Shown: positions 24,190 through 35,400 of the stretch, one piece after another | Layout of the letters: every line of letters starts with the position of its first letter | Numbering within the stretch: position 1 is the stretch's first letter | Assembly: GCA_015680685.1 (NCBI GenBank) | Contig: MNCI01022707.1 | Span: 33,717-97,716, forward strand | DNA: 64,000 nucleotides | Reading direction: 5' to 3' | DNA from: Gnetum montanum | Lineage: Eukaryota > Streptophyta > Gnetopsida > Gnetales > Gnetaceae | Notes under the pieces: model-generated | Databases searched by the model: none | What the model saw: the letters and a program-made list of their open reading frames with translations, nothing else | What the model was told of the DNA's origin: nothing | Made by a program: the position numbers and the translations under genes

Positions 24190-25954
24190 TGTTCTAGGCC
24201 CTCAGTTTTTTTTTTGAATTTTTGTTTTACACATTTTTGTTCTACACATTTTTTTTTTTACACATTTTTTCAACTTTTCTTATTTTTTTTTACACCATTG
24301 TTCATATTTTTACTATTTCTTTGTTTGCTTGATTGACTTTTATTTGTCATCCAATAAGTGCTCATGATGGTGGATTGAATTATATCATATTGATTGCTAA
24401 TGTTTGGTTTTTACCTTTGAATTATGATGTTGATACCAAGGTATGGTTCTTTAGGTAAAATAGGCAATAAGTTCATGTTGTCCACTCATCCATACAACTC
24501 TATGGTTTTCTTTGGCTTGGAACTATACAATCCTCTTTTTCTAAGTAAATTTGTTAATAAATTTGTGGCTGGGTATTTTTCAAACCAAGGAAAGACTCAA
24601 AGGATGAAAAGGGTGTGACTTCAAGGGGATTCGATGCATTTGTGCTAGCCATTCTCTTGGGTGCTTGGATGCTTTTTCTTGGGTTTTCTACCATTCTGAC
24701 ATTGTTCAAATATCAAGAAGCTGAGTGAATAAAAATAAATCTTTGCATGGTGTAGTTCTCACACACACACACACACACACAAAAGTGAGAATTCAGAGCA
24801 CACCCCTTAGACACAATAATGATGTATGGGCTACAAGAATTGGTTATGGAACTGGAAAGACATGTTACCCATGCTTGAAGGTTTCATCTAACTAAGGCCC
24901 TTTCTTGCTTTCTACTTCTCTATCTCGCTCTTCTCGGAATGGTGATGACTCTTTGTGGAAGCATTCTTGTTGTTTCAAGTGGATGGATTGGTCAAGTGTG
25001 TTGATGCGAGGTCATTGGACGTGGTTTGTCTGAGTCTGGATTTGGAATGCATTTTACTCAGTCACATTAACCATAAAATACACAAGGGGGGTTACACAAC
25101 CTTGTTCTTGGGATTACATTCCATTCTCTCCTCTCCATCTTTCTTCCCATTTTCAACCTCATTGTTGGTTTCATCATTAGTCTGTCTCTGGGTTGATGCA
25201 TTGTTTTTCTTTGGTGAATTCTCATGAGTAAGTTTCTAACTCTTGCTTCCGAATGACATTCCTAGAGCCTACGGACTCTTTGGTTTTTGGGTATGTTAGG
25301 GCATTAAGGGCACAAGCCTACTTTCGGGAGGACCCATTGGCATTTCTTTTTGGTGCAATTGTTAACTTATTTTCCTTAAACATTTCCTGCAATTAATCAT
25401 TTCTTGTTTCATCCCCATCCATGACATCCATTTTGTTGGCGTTGCTGTTGTTATTTTTCCCACCTTTTTTGTTCCTCATATTTTTCCATCTTATAGCTAT
25501 CGGAGGTTCGCTCTTAGTCATGGGGGCCGTGGCACAAATTTTTAAATTTTTTCCATTCTACTATTTTCCTAACCCCTACACCTTGGGTAGTCACCAGTGA
25601 TAAATCTCCAAACTAGTTTCTGCCATAACCACAACTCAGCCAATGCATTTTATATCGAGGCAAGGTATTAGCTGCATTGTGATTTATCTATCCTTGCTCA
25701 TTTATGACTGTGGTATGTGTGCAGATGGCGATCATACAAACAATGGACTGGGCTTGGAGGAAGCACTTAGGATGGACCAGAATTGGAGCGTTTACGAAAG
25801 CAGCAAGTTTGATGGCGTGGTTATGGATAAACAACGGAAGGCGCAATCTCGGCATTGGCGGCAACACGCTTCATCTTCTTTTTCTCTCTTTTTCTCTTCA
25901 AGCTTCCAAAATAAGGGCTTGGATGTTTTTCTCTTCAAGCTTCAAGCTTCAAGC
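24190..25954 (+). other. Element A 3' internal region, no gene recognised
   Basis: T-rich tracts with repeated TACACATTTTT (24200-24300) are followed by AT-rich sequence. A perfect (AC) microsatellite lies at about 24760-24781. Short open frames here (for example 24955-25227 and 25643-26104) have no recognisable domain. An envelope-like gene could once have been present but cannot be supported. The region ends abruptly at 25954 in a TTCAAGC triplet repeat, where it meets the truncated LTR of C. Confidence 0.6.
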
Positions 25955-26817
25955 GAAATTGCCAAAATGCTGCTATCTCTGTTTCTCTGTGTGTTGTGTT
26001 TTTTTTTTGTGTCTCTGTCAATTGAAGTATTTATAGGTTTGACAACATGTGGAGAAGTCATGGCCGTGATAACACTTGTTTCAAACCTTTCAAAACATCA
26101 TTGACCTGACCATCTTTGTGTTGAAATTCATGATCACGCACAATACGCCCATCTGTGTATTGTGCATATGAATAACAAACGTGCATCGGGCATGTTTCAG
26201 CTGATTTTGGGCTACATTACGCTCATACGCATTGCGTCACGTGCAAGAGCATAACAAAGCATGAAAATAATGGATTCAAGCTATTTTATGCTCTTTTACT
26301 CCATGGAGCGTAGTGAAGCGTAAACAATGATTAACTTGACGATGACTTACGCTGACACACGCTGCGTTGCGTAACGAGCGTAAGGAGGTCAACCTGTAAA
26401 AAGAAAGGAGCTGATCTGTTATGCATCTTTGGACTTTGCCTTTGACTTCTTTGAAGCTCATCATGCATGCGTTGCGTAACAGAGCGTAAACTTGGCCTTG
26501 GACAAAAGACTTAGCAAAATATATGAGAAGTTGCATATTATGCTACTTAAGCCTCTCCAAATCTGCTGAAGTAAGTCGCCTTCTGATACCAGACTATGTT
26601 AAACAAAATTATTCATCATTACGCTGTGTCACGTAATACAGCATAAAGATAGAAAACATAGTAAGATTGGAAATTTGCAAAGGAACTCGAAGACTTGATG
26701 CTGCGTGCCTCTTTGTCTTACTCTACCTTGTTCTTCCTTCTGGAATTCTGTCATGTACTTTCGTTTGAATCGAAAATCTTCGCCAAAGGCCGACTTTGCA
26801 ATTGCCACAGTGTTTCA
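25955..26817 (-). repeat. Element C 3' LTR, missing its last ~696 bp
   Basis: It aligns with 41786-42647 of the 5' LTR, starting on the minus strand at TGAAACACTGTGG (26817). The part equivalent to 41090-41785 (the end of the LTR with the terminal ACA) is gone, replaced abruptly by element A sequence. A TATA-like element lies in the ATTTATAGG segment near 26030 (minus). The U3 holds many GCGTAA/TTACGC words. Confidence 0.85.
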
Positions 26818-26833
26818 ATGGCCCCTCTTTGTT
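26818..26833 (-). other. Polypurine tract of element C
   Basis: On the minus strand AAACAAAGAGGGGCCAT abuts the 3' LTR, as in B and D. The 3' untranslated stretch 26834-27444 contains no recognised gene. Confidence 0.8.
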
Positions 26834-27444
26834 TACGGTTTAAAGGGCTTGCCCGAAAGACGTCGATAAAGAATACGAAACATCGAATTAGTAAAATCAT
26901 CAAAAACATTCATTAATGGTTACTCAAGTGTCACTCTGTCAACATAGAAGAGCAAAGATGGATGGAATGGGAGATAGGATTGTATAGGAGGAAACATGTT
27001 CGGGGAAGACACAAATGAGTAAGGATGGCTATTTTCATGCATAAGCAGTTAGGCTTTCTCCTGCAGGTGCGTTAGCAAGGAGTTATGCCATCATTTTGTA
27101 GGTGAAGGGGTTGCATAGACGAATTGTGTTACGTCTGCACGGCCTGGGTGAGATGTGTTTCACCCATTTTTCCAACCCCCTACTTTTTTTTGAGCATCCA
27201 CTTGGCGAATTGTGTTACGCCAGTTTATGGACTTGATTGTAATGCGAATGCGAAAAACGGATGCTGCGTATGTAGATTTTGCATACGGGAAACAGATGGT
27301 AGAGATGAAGTGAAGTAAGAGCTAAGGGAAGGATTGTAAGGGAAAGAGGGATGAACTTCTAAGTGGATAGGCTAACTTGAGCAGCCATCTCAGAACGCTG
27401 TTTGTACTTCACCACTCAGATGAATGCACCTTTGAACAACGTCC

Positions 27445-28476
27445 TCAAAGCAAGTAACCTGCAACCACAGAAGAAAATAGAGGACACCATTGCTCGTGCG
27501 AACGACTGGTGAGGTTGTTGAAATGAGTACCAGTTGAGGCAAGATAAAGCGATCGGGCTGCAAAGGAAGAACTGTAGCGCGAGACCAAAGTCTTCATCCT
27601 TGACGCTCGGCCCAGCATATCGTCGCCAAAGGACATCAGACTCAGCGCACCTAACTGGTTATGCAATGAACCAGCTAGGTGAATTTGTGAAGCCAGAGTC
27701 TGATAGTGATGATGAGCGGAGATCCCCGAGGTCGGTGTCGACGAGGATTTCGTCGGGGCTCCGGCTGGTGAAACTAAACCCTCAGAAGTACCACCGTTGC
27801 AGTGGGCGCAGTGACGGCATCTCCGAGGGGTCAGTAGTATGCCTCTCAGCACATCCGAGGAATCAGTAGAATGCTGGTGGGGTAGCGGCAGTGGGACTTC
27901 CTCAGTATCCCACCCCATTTGTCGTGTAGCTATGCAGAGGTGATTACGCTCACTTGATTTGCGTGGTGGCAGCCTGTAAGTCCCAGTTTTAAGTCCTGGT
28001 AGACTATTGCTACTGGTTTTGAGTCTCAGCAGACCATGGTCCCAGTTTAAAGTCTGGGCAGACTGAATAACGCTAGTTTTACGTCGTAGCAGACAGTGGC
28101 GGGGCTGATGTATGGTCTCAGTAGACTGTGCTGTGGATGTCAGTTTCATGTCATGACACAGGGACAGCTCTATGCTGATTTTACGTCTCAGTGGACGACT
28201 ACTTACCTTTGCCAGTTTTATGTCATGGCGGACAGCCGGTGCCAGTTTAGCGTCATGGCGGACGCATGCAAAAGATGCCAGTTTTTCATCTTGGCGGACC
28301 TGTACAACACTACTAGTTTTACGTCGTAGCGGACGGTTACAACTTGCCAGTTTGACGTCATGGAAGACGATCAGTGCCAGTTTAGCGTCGTGGTGGACGC
28401 GTGCAGGGAATGCCAATTTTACATTGTAGCAGATGGTTGTTGCTAGTTTAGCGTCATAGTGGATGATCATGGCCAT
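27445..28476 (-). CDS. 3' accessory ORF of element C, function unknown
   Basis: An uninterrupted 343-codon frame starts just after the integrase region. The first ~170 residues translate the short-motif array (YDAKLA, HDVKLA, RRKTS). The remainder (STDSSDVLRGILLTPRRC, HHHYQTLASQIHLAGSLHNQ) matches the B copy with substitutions. The array spacing keeps one frame open, which could be selection or chance in stop-poor repeats. The plus strand also has an open frame, 27534-27869, with an acidic ESDSDDERRS segment that is likewise echoed in B. No domain recognised. Confidence 0.35.
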   Translation of the reverse strand: MAMIIHYDAKLATTICYNVKLAFPARVHHDAKLALIVFHDVKLASCNRPLRRKTSSVVQVRQDEKLASFACVRHDAKLAPAVRHDIKLAKVSSRPLRRKISIELSLCHDMKLTSTAQSTETIHQPRHCLLRRKTSVIQSAQTLNWDHGLLRLKTSSNSLPGLKTGTYRLPPRKSSERNHLCIATRQMGWDTEEVPLPLPHQHSTDSSDVLRGILLTPRRCRHCAHCNGGTSEGLVSPAGAPTKSSSTPTSGISAHHHYQTLASQIHLAGSLHNQLGALSLMSFGDDMLGRASRMKTLVSRYSSSFAARSLYLASTGTHFNNLTSRSHEQWCPLFSSVVAGYLL

Positions 28477-28478
28477 AC
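27985..28478. repeat. Short-motif array downstream of integrase (C)
   Basis: Counterpart of the array at 16180-16760, read on this strand as TGCCAGTTTAGCGTCATGG then CGGAC and variants, with irregular spacing. Unit count and order are similar to B. Confidence 0.85.
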
Positions 28479-28499
28479 CTGATGTTCACACTGGAGATG

Positions 28500-29660
28500 C
28501 AACTATATGTAGTATCGCTTCAGATATATATGATTGACAGGATTTGGTAACTTGTTGCTGTCGACATCCGCTAACTTGAATGCTTCGTTGCTGTACGCAT
28601 CAGCCACCAAGAAAGAGCCCTCCCAGTTTGCAGAGAATTTTCGTGCTGGTTTGCGAACGACCTTGAGAACTAAATCTCCCTTCTTGATCGGATGCTGCTA
28701 AAGATTGTGACGATGCTTTTGCCTCTACTTATCTTGATACTTTTCGATCGTATCAAGCATTTGTATGCGCTTCTCTTCTACTGAGTCCAAATCCATGATC
28801 CAAGCCTCGGTGTGTTGAGCCTCATTTATAATCGTGGAGAGGACTATTCTCAGAGAAGGAATTTGCAACTCATGAGGCAACACTGCTTCAGATCCATAGA
28901 CTAGGCTATAGGGCGTACTATCTGTAGCCGTCCTACATGTAGTACGATATGCCCATAGCATATAGACGATTTTTTTATGCCACCGTTTTTTATTGCTGTC
29001 GAGCATTTTCTTGAGCAGATTGATGATAACTTTGTTTGTTGCTTCAGCTTAACCATTTGCTTGCGGGTAGTAGGACAAGGAAAAAGATTGTTTAATGCCA
29101 AGGCTATCACAGAAGGATTTGGTTTCCATACTACTAAACTGCGGCCCATTGTCGGTCACGATAGTTATCGGGAGACCAAATCTAGTTACGATGTTGTCTA
29201 GGATAAAATGGCAAATCTGTTGAGATGTGATCTTCCGTAAAGGAACAACTTCCACCCACTTTGTAAAATACTCAGTAGCAGTAATTATGAAGCTATGACC
29301 CGCAGAAGATTTTGGCGTGATGGGACCTATAATATCTAGTCCCCATCGTTGAAATGGCCATGTTATTTGAGTCGTATGTAACTTTGTAGGTGACATGTGT
29401 ATAAGATTTGCATGACGTTGACATGTCTCACAAGTTTTAACCTTTGTCAAGTAATCTTTTTCCATGCGTGGCTAGTAGTATCCTAAGCGATGGATTTTTG
29501 AGGCCATAGCCTGTGGTGCTACGTGTCCTCCGGATAATCCCTCGTGAATCTTGCCAACTATACGCTGTGCTTGGTCTTTGTTAACACAAGTAAGCAACAC
29601 ACCATCATAAGAGTGTCTAAAGAGAGTACTGTTTCCTACGATAACGTATTGCTTAGCACG
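28500..29660 (-). pseudogene. Element C integrase
   Basis: Minus-strand frames 29465-29049 and 29006-28725 carry the TCETCQRHA zinc half, WGLDIIGPITP (first Asp), VTDNGPQFSSMETKSF (second Asp) and, after a stop in place of Q (YYPQANG then TAA), the remainder of the core, ending at SVEEKRIQMLDTIEKYQDK. The H-H half lies upstream in the frame 29954-29472 (HEGLSGGHV). Only a few stops, so it is better preserved than B. Confidence 0.85.
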
Positions 29661-31961
29661 CTTGCAGATTGCATCTTTTTGCGCGTGTGTCAATTCGCGT
29701 GGTAGCTCGCCTTGCAAGAGGTAAGTTTTGATGTTGTTGTACCATTTTGACATGCTTTCATCGAGAAGAGAAGATATTTGCGCCACCTGAATGATAGGAC
29801 CTGTACAGTCTATTATTAAAGTGGGACAAGTGTCGAATAGATGTGATGGCATGTTTAAGGCTACTGTAGCCAGTGCATCGGCCAGTGTGTTATCATTTCG
29901 TGGCACGTGTTGGGCATCGATGGTCATGAATTGCTTTAGAAGATCTTTAGCCATATCGCAGTAGGACTACAAATGTACATCTTTGCAGGTGTAGACCCCT
30001 GTGATTTGATTGATGATGAGCATCGAATCACCCTTAATTGCCAAGTGTCAAACATCGAGTTCGCTGGTAGTTAGTAATCCCCTAAGAAGCCCCTCGTACT
30101 CTGCCACATTGTTCGTACAGGGGAAGGTCAAGAGATAAGCGTGAAGATGCACATCCTCAGGTGATAGCGTAATAATGGTGGCAGCACTACCACCTCTAGC
30201 GGTTGAAGCTCCGTCGAAATACAACGTCGCCTCGGGGCCTGTTAAGATAGGGCTTACACTATGTACATATTCGTCTGGAAATTCAGGCTCTATAGTTGCC
30301 TGACTGTCAATGGGAGATGTTACTAATTGGTCGGTTATCGCTTGGCCTTTCGTAGAAGATTGACCAATGTAATGCAAATCGAATTTTGCTGTGATAGCCT
30401 TCCAACGAGCTATTTTGCTACTTTCGTATAAGTTATGTGTAATGGCGCTAAGGATGTTATTTTTACAGATGATGTTAACTTGGCTATGGAAAAGATAATG
30501 TCTGCACTTCTTGAGCGTAAATACTAATGTTAAGCAGTTACGCTCTACTTTGTTGTACCTCGTTTCATACGGACATAGAGCGTGACTCAAGTAGTAGATG
30601 GGTACTTCTGACCCATCATCCCTCCTTTGATAGAGTAACACTGCTAAGGCTACGTCTGAAGTTGCGAGGTAGATATAGAATGGTTGATCCCTTTGCGGTG
30701 GGAAAACTGTTGGCAAGCGTTGAAGCTCTTGCTTCAAGCTATCAAACGCACACTGGAAATCGTCTGTCCATTCAAAATTAACCCCCTTTTTAAGTAAATG
30801 TTGCATAGAATGTAACTTGTCGGTTAATCTCGAGATGAACCGCCTGATAAAATGTAACCTCCCCTGTAATCCGCGTAATTGCTTAAGACTTGTAGGGGGT
30901 GCCAATTCAACAATGGCTTTGACTTTGTCAGAGTCTACGTGTATGCCAGTTTCTAATACCACAAAACCCAGCATGTGTCCAGTTTTGACTCCAAACACAC
31001 ATTTTTTTAGGTTAAGTCGGAGGTCATATTTAGAACATCTTTCTAGAACTAACTCCAAATCCTCTGAATGATCTTCTGACTTTAAATACTTAACAGCTAT
31101 ATCGTCAACATAATCATTCAGTCTCCCTAAGAGGTAATCGCTAAAGATGTATGTCATAGCTCGTTGATATGTTGCTCCGGCGTTTTTTAAGCCAAAAGGC
31201 ATCATGGTATAGCAAAAGGTCCCCCAAGGTGTCATAAATGTCATTTTTAACTGGTGCGCTGGGTTAATGCGTATTTCATTGTAGCCTGAGAAGTCATCCA
31301 TGAAGGACAAAAGTGCATGTCCAGCGGTTGTATCCACCAATTGATCGATACTCGGCAATGGGAAATTATCCTTGATTGTAGCTTTGTTCAAGTCTCGGAA
31401 GTCTATACAAATGCGTATTCCTTCGATCTTTTTGGGAACTACTACAATGTTGGATACCTAGTCCGAGTAGTCAACCTCTCGAATAAAGCTTGCTTGGTAC
31501 AGCTTAGTGATTTCATCATGTACTGCTAGCGCGACTTCTAGCTTGATCTTTCTTGCTTTTTGCCTGACGGCTTTGATATGGGGATCTAGGATTATGTTGT
31601 GTTGAATTAATCTTGGGTCTAGTCCTGGCATATCCTCGTAAAACCATGCAAACACTGTGATATTACTATGGAGGACTTGTTTGATGTCGTCACGTGCCTT
31701 TTGGTCTAATAAAGAACTAACTTTGAGAGTCTTATTCTTGCCCCTATGCATAACCACAGAGACCTCGTTGAGTGGGTCTTCGATTACATCTCCAGCTTCC
31801 AGATCTAGCGTGCGCATCGATTGCTCTGGCCAGTCTAGAGATGTTTCCGACGTGGCTATGATTGTGTCATTAATGTGGGATCAAACTGTCTAATGATTTT
31901 ACCGTGTAAGCTTGTTAAAACTAGTGGTGCAGATAACATTTCATCCATCTGTTGATTATCC
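29660..31961 (-). pseudogene. Element C RT, RNase H and second RNase H
   Basis: The RT exon begins after the acceptor at 31962 and runs to the C-terminal RNase H near 29700. Frame 31391-30048 is open for 447 codons: FMDDFSGYNEI, FGLKNAGATYQRAM, catalytic YVDD at 31112-31101, FYIYLATSDVALAVLL (RNase H) and LYFDGASTARGGSA with NNVAEYEGLL (second RNase H). Upstream part 31817-31458 has TLDLEAGDVIEDPL and IQHNIILDPHIKAVRQKARK. The stop between them replaces the Trp of the DW/EWVSN block. This is the best RT of the B/C family here. Confidence 0.85.
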
Positions 31962-31977
31962 TGCAAAATTGTCAAAT
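31950..31977 (-). other. Sense 3' splice site before RT (C)
   Basis: On the minus strand TTTGACAATTTTGCAG/GATAATCAAC matches the site at 12660-12675 in B. Together with D it marks the end of a putative intron that encloses the antisense gene. Region 31978-32284 has an isolated copy of the short motif near 32148-32165 and otherwise only the upstream part of the antisense promoter. Confidence 0.55.
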
Positions 31978-32284
31978 GCGAGAGTAATTAGAAAGATCCT
32001 AAGTTTGGTGCGATAAGTGTTTAACGAATAACATTTAGTTTAGTGTACAGGAAGTGACGTGACGTTGCTGCGTAAAGCTAACTGAATTTTAAATTTTGCG
32101 AACAGCCTATAATTAATGAGACTTGATTACGAGGAGATAAGATACAGTAGTTTAGGGTCGTTTCGGATCGCAATGTGTGCGATATCTGACGTAATTAATA
32201 TTTTGATCTTCGGGTTCCAGCTCATATTGACACCAATATTTGGGCAAGTTTTGCTGAAATTGGGTACCAAGTTAGTTAAATTTT

Positions 32285-32295
32285 TTATATAAGTA
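32285..32295 (+). promoter_or_regulatory. TATA box of the antisense gene (C)
   Basis: TTATATAAGTAAGCAG lies about 138 bp upstream of the ATG at 32428, as in B. The intervening sequence, with little change between copies, would be the 5' UTR. Confidence 0.65.
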
Positions 32296-32427
32296 AGCAG
32301 TTTTCAGTAAGAACAGGCTGTTGGCTATTGTAAATTCAAATTCCTAACTGTCCAGAGCGAAAGATTGGAGTGTGTAGTTTGCAAAGACGTGAAAGTGCGA
32401 GACTGTGAAGGCTTTGAAGTTGCAATA

Positions 32428-35400
32428 ATGGCGCCTAAAGCGAAAAGAAAGAACACAAAATTGGAGAAGATCGACGAAGTGCAAGAGAATCTGCAACGTA
32501 CTTCGCAGGTAGTGGTCGAAGTCAAGGACCCTAAGCCTTTGAACCAGTAGGCCATTCCTTGCGTACTTGTGTTGTTTTAGTAGTGTTTATTCTTATAGCG
32601 TCATTCGCGTGAATGAGGGTTTTAGACTGTGGACCTCTTGTTAAGACGAGGGTTTAATGGGGTTGAGTCTATCACCGTTGTCAGGGATGAACCTTGCGCT
32701 GTTGCAAGGGTTTGGGCGATTGCGGTATGAATAGCTAAGCGTAATTTGTAGGTTTTCTGTATTTAAACATGCAAACGTGAATCTAAACGTTGATCTGTTT
32801 ATTGCATTTTCTGTATAGTGTTATGCTGAGACCTGTCTTGATCGTCTTAGATATTGTTGGGGTTTTATACTGCATAAACCCAATCATGCCTAATGTCCCT
32901 CCCCCGCAAACTTGGTTGCATGGGAGGGCCATATGGTTTCGTAAGGGTGCGCTGGAGTTTCTGCAGTTTTTATTACGTAACTACAACGTTATTATATGGT
33001 CTAATTTATTAGGAGATATTGCTGGTGCCATTTTGAAGCATCTGTTAGTGGGTTCCGCATAGGGAATTTTGGCTTTCTTGACAGACGGGGCCATCGATAC
33101 CGGTCGTCCCCAGGACCGAGAACTTAGCGCCCAAGGTTTGAGGTGCTTAAGTTGGATTTGGAAAATGGCCTAGTTTAGTTGCTATCATGCATACAACACT
33201 CTGTTCGTGGCTTGCCATGTCTCAACCTACTTCCAGAACCCACCAGGCACAGTGTACTACTCAGGCGGGTAAGTGGTTTTGTTGGCTATATTGTCATTAT
33301 ATGTCTATTGTCTGAGTTTTTTAAAGCGCGAGATAAGCCTATGTGGTATGGTACAGGTTTTTTATTCATGAGAACAAGTTAGTAGGGGATGGAGATACTT
33401 TGTCATGGACCGAAACGGCGATAAAGGCGTTTACCTCAACTAGCAACGTACGCGCTGGTGTGATGGGGCAGATTGGCTTCGATATTCATGAGTATCCCAC
33501 CCGTTATGCTGATGCTTTCGAGAATTGCCAGAATCTTGGGTGGGTAAATGACGATTGGACCTTGGATCCACCCCTTACCTTTGAGGATGTGCAGAGGAAA
33601 CTTCCTCCATTTCCTTTGCCATTTGGACCTGGTAAAACTACTGTGTATTCTATTGTTGTGTGGTGTAATTGTGAATTGTGAATGTGACATAATAATGTTT
33701 TTGTTTCACCTATGTCATACATTGTTCAGTTAGGAAATCTCGAGAGATTACCCTTACAATTTCCAGCCGTGGGGTGAATACCGTCCTCTTCCACTACGGT
33801 GACATCAAGGATGCACAACGCTAGCTCAGCCACGCGGTGGCCACAGTTGTGGTGGTCACCAAGATACGAGAAGCGAGATTAATGCATTTATTTTTAGCCA
33901 CAACTCCTGATGTCCCCGCCAGTGAAATTCTAACGCTGGTCAACTCCTTCAGCGAAAGGGCGGAGCATTTTTACACGCGTGTGCATCACGTACGTGTAAA
34001 TTTTGACACTGACGCTTAGCTCTTTGAAGACCTTTTCGGGGTCCCCTCTGATGGCCTTCCCATAGAGGAGAAGGCAAAGAGGAGTCTCTCTTGTCAGGAG
34101 TGGCTAGAGGAGTGGGTAGGGGTCAAAAAGGATCCTAAAGGGATCCCTTGTGAAAGAATCCAACTAGAAGTCGCCAAGACAGTTTATCCCCTTTTTCGGG
34201 CCCGGAATTTCCCCAAAATGCTCTCACAGGGGAGGTTCTTTTCCATAGAATAGACCTGTATTATGTGGAAGGTTCTGGAAGAAGGGACCCAGTTCAACTA
34301 GGCGAGCTATTTTGTTGAGGGACTACGCACTGAGATGATCAGGCTTCGCAAGAAGCTCAAGTCTCATTTCAACGTGCATTACGCCTTCTTCATAGTCTGC
34401 CTTCGATGTTTTGCTGAATTCTTGGTCATCCAAAGGAATGGGGTCTGGGTGCAACAAGACCGAGACCAGCTATCTAGGCCTTGGATTACGCATATCCTCA
34501 CACTACCCGTGGGCAGGATCCTCCGGAAGGAATTGGGGAATCTCTGTCGATAATGACCAGGGATTTGGCGGTGTCGCGAATACGAGGCCCTGATAGTGTA
34601 GGTGGGATAATGCCCACTTACATTGACGATGCCTCACGAGGAAAACGTTTGGCAATAGAAATTGTGGAAACTTCAGCTCGGCGCAAAATGCTTCGTTTAA
34701 CTGAGGCCTCTGCGAAGCCTGGGAGTGGTAGAGGACAAACTGTGGAAGTCAGAGTTCAGCAAAGTAAGCCTCCGCCTGGTAACCATGAAGAAATGTATTG
34801 AAAGTTGTACTATGCAATGTTTATTTATGATATTTTGAATTGTATTAAATGTATTATATGATATGGTCAGAGAAAGTTACAGAGCAGTTGACCCTTGAAA
34901 CAGGGGCAGTGGTACTAAGTCATGGGGAAGGCGCCCCAGTTTTAGAAAAGGAGGCTCCAGTTGTTAAGGTGAGCCACGCACAGACCCTTGTGCTTGAGGA
35001 GGCCCCGGCTATAGGGACAGGTGACGCACAGACTCTTGTGAGTGAAGTGGCCCTAGCTGTTGGGACAAGCGATGCACAGACTCTTGTGCATGAAGCAAGG
35101 GAGGAGGTAAAAGATGTTGGCGGGCTCCCCACTGTCACCGGTAGAGGTAATGAGTGTGTTGGAAACTTTGAAGAGTTCTGTTAGTAATTATAATTTCTAA
35201 CTCGACTACGCTGTAGGAGAAGAGGATACGTCTACGTCCACCGCTGTGAGCAGAGCATGGAGAGACTTTCCTGACAAGTTCGCCTTCATGGAAGGCGTTG
35301 TCAACGATATGATTGAGTGCCTCGAGTGCATCGATCCTGCAACTGGTACGTTGTAGCTATAATAGGTTTATTTTATTATGCAGTGATAATGTTTCATATA

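Noticed and set aside
24955-26104. Short hydrophobic frames in the A 3' region as an envelope-like gene
   Set aside because: They are short, not connected, and no signal peptide-coiled coil-transmembrane layout typical of Athila env-like ORFs could be supported.
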